Notes under the pieces: model-generated
The model's input: only the letters and a program-made list of their open reading frames with translations
What the model was told of the DNA's origin: nothing
The model's database searches: none
In this document: positions 6,355-11,818 of the stretch, piece after piece
How positions within the stretch are numbered: position 1 is the stretch's first letter
How the letters are laid out: every line of letters begins with the position of its first letter
Assembly (NCBI RefSeq): GCF_003478505.1
Contig: NZ_QUFI01000038.1
Span: 1 to 25,518 of the forward strand
DNA from: Clostridium sp. AF27-2AA
GTDB taxonomy: Bacteria; Bacillota; Clostridia; Lachnospirales; Lachnospiraceae
Direction of reading: 5' to 3'
Length of the DNA stretch: 25,518 bases
Position numbers and translations under genes: made by a program

Positions 6355-6810
6355 ATGGGAAAATCTAAAGTACACATGCCAAAAGAATTGGAAAAGAAGT
6401 GTCATATTGCAATTCATTCGGCAACAACCGCCGCCGCAGCAGCAGGAGCAATACCGATTCCTATGTCAGATGCAATACCGATCACAGCGGCACAGGTTGC
6501 AATGATTATATCATTAGGAAAAGTTTTTGGAATTTCATTATCACAATCGGCAGCAAAAAGTATTGCTAGTGTTGTAGTGACACAGCAGGCCGGACACGCA
6601 ATTTTTGCAAATATTTTAAAATGTATTCCAGGTGGAGGTGTGGCGGGTGCTGTAGTTGGTGCAACGACAGCAGCTACGTTAACAGAGGCATTAGGCTGGA
6701 TTGTAGCTGATGATTTTTACAGAATGTCAAATGGAGAAGAGCCAGAAAACATAGTGGAGACAGCAAAAGACTTAAAACAAGTCTTTGAAGGATTGAGAAT
6801 GCCAGAATGA
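6355..6810 (+). CDS. Stand-alone DUF697-like protein
   Basis: This 151-residue protein resembles the C-terminal DUF697 domain found behind GTPase domains in Firmicutes and proteobacterial proteins (YcjF-like). It shows AAAAAGAIPIPMSDAIPI, QVAMIISLGKVFGISLS, a second hydrophobic stretch around GGGVAGAVVGATTAATLTEALGW, and an acidic tail. It has no P-loop or G motifs. The long Ala/Gly/Ile segments (about 23-60 and 95-120) could insert in or lie on membranes. AAAGGAG is nine bases before the ATG. In related proteins this domain works with a GTPase; none is encoded nearby, so either a host GTPase is the partner or the gene is a leftover. Function unknown. Confidence 0.7.
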   Translation: MGKSKVHMPKELEKKCHIAIHSATTAAAAAGAIPIPMSDAIPITAAQVAMIISLGKVFGISLSQSAAKSIASVVVTQQAGHAIFANILKCIPGGGVAGAVVGATTAATLTEALGWIVADDFYRMSNGEEPENIVETAKDLKQVFEGLRMPE

Positions 6811-6908
6811 TTTTAGAAAAAGATTTGTGTTTAATGGCATTTGCAACAAATATAAAATTTCAAGTATTTGCAAATAAAGAGCTAAGGCTTTCGTAAATTA
6901 CAAAGATA

Positions 6909-6917
6909 TGGTAAAAT
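6909..6917 (+). promoter_or_regulatory. Extended -10 promoter of the small toxin-like gene
   Basis: TG (6909-6910) and TAAAAT (6912-6917) form an extended -10 without an evident -35. Transcription would start near 6924, just where the sequence GGGTGCCACC begins, giving a 5' leader of about 105 nt before the ATG at 7031. The leader holds a 7-bp hairpin (6962-6968 / 6976-6982). Confidence 0.5.
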
Positions 6918-7030
6918 AATCTCATGGGTGCCACCATAACGGTAGGCGGTTGGTCCTTCTGCGGAGGGACTGTGACCCTCCGATTACATAGAAACCCGCA
7001 AGGGAATCTGAACGAAGGAGGGCTTAGCCA

Positions 7031-7129
7031 ATGAGTATTTCGGATGTAATGGCATTGTTCGGCTTATGCCTTGCATGCTTTAGTGCCGGCTACAAAGTTG
7101 GCCGGGATAGTAATAAGACACAAAAATAA
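7031..7129 (+). CDS. 32-residue hydrophobic peptide, likely type I toxin (holin-like)
   Basis: AAGGAGGG (7015-7022) lies eight bases before the ATG, an excellent ribosome binding site. The product starts MSISDVMALFGLCLACFS, a single hydrophobic helix, followed by a charged tail (YKVGRDSNKTQK). Size and layout match the small membrane peptides annotated as putative holin-like toxins (TxpA/BsrG-type) in Firmicutes, which damage membranes when overproduced. Supporting context: a long structured leader, a hairpin terminator starting at the stop codon, and a promoter on the opposite strand aimed at the 3' end. An ordinary small membrane protein cannot be excluded. Confidence 0.65.
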   Translation: MSISDVMALFGLCLACFSAGYKVGRDSNKTQK

Positions 7130-7207
7130 CCGCCCCATGTCCTGAGAAAACAAGAGCGGTTATTTTTTAACTAATCTTATCTTAGGATCAACCGTCTATC
7201 GGTGGCA
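7122..7207 (-). ncRNA. Candidate antisense RNA antitoxin
   Basis: A minus-strand promoter (TTGAAT at 7239-7234, 16-bp spacer, TATAGA at 7217-7212) would start an RNA near 7205. It would run leftwards across the 3' end of the toxin transcript and stop at the hairpin shared with it (7123-7133 / 7156-7166), which is also followed by T residues on this strand. The result is an RNA of roughly 85 nt complementary to the toxin mRNA 3' end, the txpA/ratA and bsrG/SR4 layout. Existence is predicted from sequence only. Confidence 0.5.
7123..7168. terminator. Bidirectional terminator between toxin mRNA and antisense RNA
   Basis: Arms AAAATAACCGC (7123-7133) and GCGGTTATTTT (7156-7166) form a perfect 11-bp stem with T runs on both strands. 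The left arm contains the toxin stop codon (TAA 7127-7129). Confidence 0.8.
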
Positions 7208-7211
7208 TCCT

Positions 7212-7239
7212 TCTATAATATAGTATATCATTGATTCAA
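7212..7239 (-). promoter_or_regulatory. Promoter of the candidate antisense RNA
   Basis: On the minus strand TTGAAT (7239-7234) and TATAGA (7217-7212) are spaced 16 bp apart. The only target downstream is the 3' end of the toxin-like transcription unit. Confidence 0.5.
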
Positions 7240-7321
7240 AAATATGCAAGGCATATACAGCAAAAATTCGTTGCCGGACCGCCTGCGTGCGCAGTAACAG
7301 TATTACTTTGGGTGGTTATTC

Positions 7322-8445
7322 ATGTATATTGAGAAAGTGGCAATAAAAAATTTCAAAGCAGTAGATGACATGGAGATAGAGTTCCGCCCAGGGGTGAATC
7401 TGCTTATTGGAGATAATGGTGTAGGAAAAACGTCTATATTGGAAGCAATCACAGTTGGTTTAGGCGGATTTCTTACAGGTATTTCAGGTGTTCCGTCTAA
7501 AAATATTCAGCCGGACGATGTGAGAATCCAATTAACGGAGATGGGGCATGCGTCTTCCGCAATCCAGTATAAAACCCCTGTAGAAATTACATCGTATGTG
7601 GACGTCGAAGGAACTAAGTTTGCGTGGACACGAAGACGGAAAGACCAGATGCCAAATTCTAAGACAACCATGGATAACAAACAGATTGCTAAATATGCAC
7701 AGGAAGTTGCAAACGATCTTTCTGCGCAGTTACCACTGCTTTGCTTTCAGAGTGAAGCACGCGTCTGGCAGACGAGACGCAGTGATTTTGGCACAGAGCT
7801 GAAGAAAAAATTAAATGACAGACGCTGCGGTTATATTGGATGTCTGGATTATTCTTTGGATATTAAAGAATGGTGCCTGAAAATGGAGCTGGTAGCATTC
7901 CAGAAAGGCATGAAGATTGCTGAATACGAGGCATTCAAGGAAATTGTAGCAGTTGTTATGCAAAAAATGAGTGATCTGCCGGAAAAGCCGGTTATTTCCT
8001 ATTCTCAGCAGATCGGTGATATTGTTTACAATGAAGCAGGGGAGAGAGTATGCCAATCTCGCTTTTAAGTGCCGGATATCAGTCTCTTTTATGTATGACG
8101 ATGAATCTGGCTTATAGAATGGCACTTTTGAATCCAGAAGCAGGAAAGAATATGACGCATATTCCGGGAATTGTATTGATTGACGAGTTGGATATGCACT
8201 TACATCCGAAGTGGCAGTGGAATGTTATTAAAGCACTGGAAGAAACATTCCCGAATATTCAATTTATTGTAGCTACACATTCTCCTATTATTATTTCATC
8301 CTGTAAGAATGAGAATCTTATTTTGATTAAGGGGAATCAGGAAATTAAGTACCTTCCCAATGCGTATGGATATTCTGTCGAGGACGTTCTGGAATTACGT
8401 CAGGAAAGTACAGCGAAGCCAAAAGGAAATAGAGGTTTTGCGTGA
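7322..8445 (+). pseudogene. Frameshifted AAA/ABC-type ATPase (COG3950-like)
   Basis: Two overlapping frames make one ATPase. Frame 1 (7322-8068, 248 residues) holds the Walker A motif GDNGVGKT (30-37) after IKNFKAVDDMEIEF. Frame 2 (8050-8445, 131 residues) holds the signature LLSAGYQS (5-12), Walker B VLIDELD (42-48) and the H-loop ATHSP (75-79). Similarity passes from GERV in frame 1 to PISLLSAG in frame 2 at about 8048-8055, as if two bases (TG) were inserted or one lost. This family includes the ATPases of Septu-type defence and other nuclease-coupled systems. A second shift is likely near 8423 (run AAAAGG), where another frame reads KEIEVLREKEV. No partner nuclease follows. Frame 2 has an ATG with GGGGAG five bases upstream, so expression as two chains is conceivable. 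Confidence 0.75.
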
Positions 8446-8507
8446 AAAAGAAGTACCGGGAACTGGTGACACGAGGAAAATAACGAGTAATTACTGACAA
8501 AAAATAA

Positions 8508-8528
8508 AATAGGGCACTAATAGGGTAC
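8508..8528 (+). repeat. Right tandem arm-like repeats
   Basis: AATAGGGCACT (8508-8518) and AATAGGGTACC (8519-8528+), followed by AAAAGG, repeat the 11-bp unit seen at 3011-3032. They lie about 62 bp inside the right core repeat. Next to them is a small hairpin GGGCT (8534-8538) / AGCCC (8544-8548). Confidence 0.65.
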
Positions 8529-8554
8529 CAAAAGGGCTATCGAAGCCCAGGAAC

Positions 8555-8574
8555 CCAGTGTTTATGCGGCCTCC
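8555..8574 (+). repeat. Right copy of the subterminal repeat
   Basis: CCAGTGTTTATGCGGCCTCC, partner of 2897-2915. It can form a local hairpin of its own through CCAGT (8555-8559) and ACTGG (8579-8583). Only 16 bp separate it from the right core repeat. Confidence 0.6.
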
Positions 8575-8590
8575 AGCGACTGGCAATCAA

Positions 8591-8666
8591 GGTCTGCAAC
8601 GCCCTGATCACCAGTTCAAATCTGGTTGTCGCCTCTAAGGAATCATCGAAAGATGGTTCCTTTTTT
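8591..8666 (+). repeat. Right attachment repeat (attR core), tRNA-Cys 3' fragment
   Basis: Second copy of the tRNA-Cys 3' part and its terminator. It lacks the acceptor 5' strand, the D-arm and the 5' half of the anticodon stem, so it is not a tRNA gene. Its hairpin (8637-8647 / 8652-8662) with GAAA loop and six T can still act as a terminator at the element boundary. Confidence 0.92.
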
Positions 8667-8707
8667 GTTCTAAATCAAAAGCAATACGTTGTGAATAATA
8701 CAATCTA

Positions 8708-8736
8708 TTGACTTTGATTTCCTCCTATGCTAGTAT
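8708..8736 (+). promoter_or_regulatory. Promoter of the isocitrate dehydrogenase gene
   Basis: TTGACT (8708-8713), 17-bp spacer, TAGTAT (8731-8736), 45 bp before the ATG at 8781. It lies outside the right att repeat, so it belongs to the chromosome and was not disrupted by the element. Confidence 0.75.
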
Positions 8737-8780
8737 TTGAAAAAATAAAAACCAGAGGACAGAAATCAGGAGGTCATAGA

Positions 8781-9782
8781 ATGAAGAGAACAGTCACGGT
8801 GTTTAAGGGAGATGGTATCGGACCGGAAATCACGGATTGCGTGCTGGAGATTTTGCAGGCAGCAGGCGCTGATCTGGATTATGAGATTTATAATGTTGGA
8901 GAAGCAGAGTGGAAGAAGAATGGCGCGTTGATTCCGGAAGAAGCATATGCTTCATTTGACAGGAATCATGTGTTGCTGAAATCTCCAATCACAACTCCGA
9001 TCGGCCATGGTTTCCGTTCCCTGAATGTAACGCTGCGAAAGAAATATGACCTCTATGCCAATATTCGTCCTGCGAAATCCAATATCGCGGTTGAGACTCC
9101 GTTCCATGATGTTGACATGGTCATTTTCCGGGAGAATACGGAAGACCTTTACGTTGGCGTGGAAGAGCAGATCGATGAGAATACGGTTCATGCAACCAAG
9201 ATTATTACGCGAAAAGCAAGTACCCGCATTATTCGTGATGCGTTTGAGTATGCAAAGGCTCATGACCGGAAAAAAGTGACCTGCGTACACAAGGCTAATA
9301 TCCTGAAAATGTCCGATGGCCTGTTTTTAAGCATTTTTAATGAAATCGCGAAAGGGTATCCGGAGATTGAGCATAACGATAAGATTATTGATAATACCTG
9401 TATGCAGATGGTTATGAATCCGAATCAGTTTGACATCATCGTGACACCGAATTTGTATGGTGATCTGCTGTCAGATCTGGCGAGCGGTCTGATTGGCGGA
9501 CTTGGCCTTCTGCCGTCCAGCAACCTGGGAGCAGATTACGCGATGTTTGAGGCGGTTCACGGCAGCGCGCCGGATATTGCCGGACAGCATATCGCGAATC
9601 CGACTGCGTTTCTGTGGTCGGCCTGCATGATGCTGGAGTATCTGGGGCAGTGTGAGTGCGCGGCAAAGATCCGTGAGGCAGTCGACGCAGTGCTGGAGGA
9701 GGGCACATGTCTGACACCGGATCTGCACGGAACAGCAACGACCAGGATGTACCGGGATGCAATCATTCAGAAATTGAATTAA
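8781..9782 (+). CDS. icd: NAD-dependent isocitrate dehydrogenase
   Basis: A 333-residue member of the isocitrate/isopropylmalate dehydrogenase family, which oxidatively decarboxylates isocitrate to 2-oxoglutarate in the cytosol. The ATG at 8781 follows AGGAGG by seven bases; an upstream in-frame ATG at 8727 overlaps the promoter. The substrate-binding motif SLNVTLRKKYDLYANIRP (80-97) has the Ser and Asn typical of isocitrate rather than isopropylmalate enzymes. VIFRENTEDLYVG, the metal-binding Asp cluster in NLYGDLLSDLASG, and HGSAPDIAGQ..NPTA of NAD-type enzymes follow. Length is that of the short NAD-IDH class. In this group it probably serves glutamate synthesis through a partial TCA cycle. 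It is single, between its own promoter and terminator. A homoisocitrate or tartrate dehydrogenase is a less likely alternative. Confidence 0.88.
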   Translation: MKRTVTVFKGDGIGPEITDCVLEILQAAGADLDYEIYNVGEAEWKKNGALIPEEAYASFDRNHVLLKSPITTPIGHGFRSLNVTLRKKYDLYANIRPAKSNIAVETPFHDVDMVIFRENTEDLYVGVEEQIDENTVHATKIITRKASTRIIRDAFEYAKAHDRKKVTCVHKANILKMSDGLFLSIFNEIAKGYPEIEHNDKIIDNTCMQMVMNPNQFDIIVTPNLYGDLLSDLASGLIGGLGLLPSSNLGADYAMFEAVHGSAPDIAGQHIANPTAFLWSACMMLEYLGQCECAAKIREAVDAVLEEGTCLTPDLHGTATTRMYRDAIIQKLN

Positions 9783-9795
9783 GAACTGGCAAAAT

Positions 9796-9827
9796 AAGAA
9801 GTTCACTGAAAAGTGGGCTTCTTTTTT
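9796..9827 (+). terminator. Terminator of the isocitrate dehydrogenase gene
   Basis: A 12-bp stem with two T-G pairs (9796-9807 / 9812-9823), GAAA tetraloop, and a T tail to 9827. Confidence 0.9.
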
Positions 9828-9886
9828 GTTTCATAGGAAATGGAACCCTGTTGAAAAAATTGCACCATGGCTTTCTGAAATAATAT

Positions 9887-9894
9887 GGTATAAT
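9887..9894 (+). promoter_or_regulatory. Extended -10 promoter of the zinc-ribbon gene
   Basis: TGG TATAAT (TG at 9886-9887, TATAAT at 9889-9894). No convincing -35 at the right distance; the extended -10 compensates. A leader of about 95 nt follows. Confidence 0.6.
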
Positions 9895-9901
9895 GTAACG
9901 A

Positions 9902-9979
9902 GTGCAAGAGAGCCTAAAGCATGCTTGCACGGTTGCGGCGAACGACAAGGCAATGAGGTGACATGAGTCACGAGAGTGA
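9902..9979 (+). other. Structured leader of the zinc-ribbon gene
   Basis: The untranslated leader holds hairpin GTGCAAG (9902-9908) / CTTGCAC (9924-9930). Two further hairpins cannot form together: GTGAC (9958-9962) / GTCAC (9967-9971), and TCAC (9968-9971) / GTGA (9976-9979) around a GAGA tetraloop. I do not recognise a known riboswitch. Overlapping alternatives near the start codon are compatible with regulation but may be chance. Confidence 0.35.
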
Positions 9980-9997
9980 GCGCGGAAACTGAGAGAA

Positions 9998-10726
9998 ATG
10001 GAGCAGAGTCTTATGAATGATAATAGGGTTATGGCGGTTATGATTGTGGTGGCAATGCTGCTGATTGTGGTCATTGCTGTTGTAAAAATACGGCGCAGAA
10101 TGAGGCGTTTTCTCAATTCTGCGGAAGTGTGCCTGGTCCGGGAACTGGTTCGCAGTGCCCAGAACGGGGAACTGCAGCAGGAAGAGCAGCCCAAGTCCCT
10201 TGGTGGTATGACCAGTATTTATTTGCCGCAGATTCTGCGGGATTTTCCGGAATTTAACTGGGAAGAGCTGCGGGCTGAGGTGGAACAGTCTGTAAAGGAA
10301 CTGCTGGAAACAAAAAATGTGCGGTCCGCTGGGGCGGTCCGCATTCATAAAACGGTGATCAGCCGCTACCAGAAGTATAACGGCACAGCAAGTATCCTCT
10401 GCGAGACGGCAGCAGAATACTGGACAAAGGCAGAAAATCAGGAAAATAGTCAGACGACGGCACGTAATGTGCGCCAAAGCGCAAAGGGTCAGCATGGGCA
10501 GAACGACGCGGCGCAGCAGACGCGTAAAAAACAGACGGTCTGTGAGGCAGAACTGATTTATGTGTATGATTCCAGTCTTTCAGGAACTGCCGCTTCCCTG
10601 GTGTGTCCAAACTGCGGGGCTCCGGTGGAGGAGCTTGGTGTGAAAAAGTGCCGTTACTGTGGGTCTGTTCTGGAGGTGTCCGGGGCAAGATCATGGAAAG
10701 TCCAGACGGTCTGTGAGCGGAATTAA
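9998..10726 (+). CDS. Membrane-anchored zinc-ribbon protein, Tim44-like middle
   Basis: A 242-residue protein with one N-terminal membrane helix (about 12-31, VMIVVAMLLIVVIAVV) followed by KIRRRMRR, so the bulk is cytosolic. The middle (about 66-95, GGMTSIYLPQILRDFPEFNWEEL) resembles Lachnospiraceae proteins with a Tim44-like fold. A linker rich in Gln/Arg/Ala follows, then a C-terminal zinc ribbon CPNCGAPV...KCRYCGS (about 209-228). The start at 9998 lacks a clear ribosome binding site; an ATG at 10013 has GGAG nine bases upstream and may be the true one. Function unknown. It has its own promoter and leader, and a new promoter follows before the next gene. Confidence 0.65.
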   Translation: MEQSLMNDNRVMAVMIVVAMLLIVVIAVVKIRRRMRRFLNSAEVCLVRELVRSAQNGELQQEEQPKSLGGMTSIYLPQILRDFPEFNWEELRAEVEQSVKELLETKNVRSAGAVRIHKTVISRYQKYNGTASILCETAAEYWTKAENQENSQTTARNVRQSAKGQHGQNDAAQQTRKKQTVCEAELIYVYDSSLSGTAASLVCPNCGAPVEELGVKKCRYCGSVLEVSGARSWKVQTVCERN

Positions 10727-10764
10727 GGATAGTATGAACAATATAGAAACGAAAAAACGGTATA

Positions 10765-10793
10765 TTGATTCCAGGAACGGCTCACGCTATAAT
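10765..10793 (+). promoter_or_regulatory. Promoter of the DUF2156-to-DUF951 operon
   Basis: TTGATT (10765-10770), 17-bp spacer, perfect TATAAT (10788-10793). Five same-strand genes follow without an obvious internal terminator. Confidence 0.8.
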
Positions 10794-10847
10794 AGGAAGG
10801 CGTGACGAAGAGGAAAAAGAAAAGGCAGAGCGGGAGATTCTGTCTAA

Positions 10848-11789
10848 ATGGAAGGAACAGAAATAAAAATGACAGATTTAAAATTTAAACCAGTTGAAGC
10901 GGAAGATATGAAGGTGCTGGCACCGTATTTTGGTCTGCGCCCGAACAAGACCTGTGACAGCGTGCCGCTGGACAGCTTTATCTGGCGGAAATATTATCAT
11001 GTGCGGTATGCCATTCATGAAAATAAGGCGCTTTTATGGCTGATGAAGGAAGATGGCGTGATGCACAGTGCTATGCCGCTTTGCAAAGAGGAGGACCTGA
11101 AAAAATATTTTGATATGACAGTGGAGTATTTTAATCAGGTACTTCATATTCCGTTTAAGATTTACCTGGCTGATGAGGAAGCCATAGAGTTTCTTCATCT
11201 GAAAGAATCGGAAGACTTTGTAGTGACCGAACAGGAGGATTTAAAAGATTACCTATACGATGGTGAGGCTATGCGGATGCTTTCCGGAAAGAAACTTCAT
11301 AAGAAGAAAAATCATCTGAATGCGTTTCTGAAAGAATATGAGGGTCGTTATGAGTTCCGCCGTCTCTGCTGTTCAGACCGGGATGATGTATGGCGTTTCC
11401 TGGATCGTTGGAGAGAGCGCAAGGGTGATGAGGTAGAGGAGCATCTGGATTATGAGGTGGAGGGAATCCATGAGATCCTGAAACAGTGCCTGGATCTGGA
11501 TATCCGCATGTCTGGCGTGTACATTGACGGAAAGCTGGAGGCCTTTACCATTGGAAGCTACAATCAGGCGGAAAATATGGCGGTGATTCATATTGAAAAG
11601 GCGAACCCGGAAATTCGTGGTCTGTATCAGTTCATCAACCAGCAGTTCCTGGTACAGGAATTCCCGGATGTGACGCTGGTAAACCGGGAAGATGACCTGG
11701 GACAGGAGGGGCTGCGCCATGCCAAGATGTCTTACAATCCATGCGGATTTGCAAGAAAATATCTGGTGCAGCAGAAGAATTTTAAATAG
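10848..11789 (+). CDS. DUF2156 (phosphatidylglycerol lysyltransferase-like) protein
   Basis: Up to 313 residues; starts at ATG 10848 or ATG 10869, neither with a clearly better ribosome binding site (GGGAG and GGAAGG, both rather far). The family has two tandem GNAT-like folds. Seen here: PYFGLRPNKTCDSVPLDSFIWRK near the N-terminus, the hallmark LSGKKLHKKKNHLNAFLKEY in the middle, and a C-terminal acyltransferase-like part with GQEGLRHAKMSYNPCGFARKY. Relatives use an aminoacyl-tRNA or acyl donor to modify lipids or peptides; this soluble version lacks the membrane domain of MprF and its substrate is unknown. First gene of the operon, 29 bp before the GNAT gene. Confidence 0.75.
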   Translation: MEGTEIKMTDLKFKPVEAEDMKVLAPYFGLRPNKTCDSVPLDSFIWRKYYHVRYAIHENKALLWLMKEDGVMHSAMPLCKEEDLKKYFDMTVEYFNQVLHIPFKIYLADEEAIEFLHLKESEDFVVTEQEDLKDYLYDGEAMRMLSGKKLHKKKNHLNAFLKEYEGRYEFRRLCCSDRDDVWRFLDRWRERKGDEVEEHLDYEVEGIHEILKQCLDLDIRMSGVYIDGKLEAFTIGSYNQAENMAVIHIEKANPEIRGLYQFINQQFLVQEFPDVTLVNREDDLGQEGLRHAKMSYNPCGFARKYLVQQKNFK

Positions 11790-11818
11790 AATTTGCGTTG
11801 TGGAAAAGAGAGGCGGCT

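Larger units (their letters stand above)
2809..8666. mobile_element. Integrative element in tRNA-Cys, partly decayed
   Basis: The element is bounded by direct repeats 2809-2884 and 8591-8666 (76 bp, one mismatch), which consist of the 3' end of tRNA-Cys plus its terminator; one repeat unit is 5,782 bp. Next to the intact tRNA lies a tyrosine integrase reading towards it, preceded by an excisionase-like gene, the standard layout of tRNA-integrated islands. Further in are a primase C-terminal piece, a Rad52/22-like protein, a truncated radC, a small basic protein, a DUF697 protein, a type I toxin-antitoxin-like locus and a frameshifted ATPase. No relaxase, coupling protein, mating-pore or capsid gene is present, so it cannot transfer or package itself from its own genes. 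Immediately outside the right repeat normal chromosome resumes with a promoter and isocitrate dehydrogenase. Confidence 0.9.

Noticed and set aside
8040..8075. Programmed frameshifting in the ATPase gene
   Set aside because: No slippery heptamer or downstream pseudoknot is evident at the junction; a simple indel explains the frame change better.
8591..8662. Apparent second tRNA-Cys
   Set aside because: Only the 3' part is present; there is no acceptor 5' strand or D-arm. It is the right attachment repeat.
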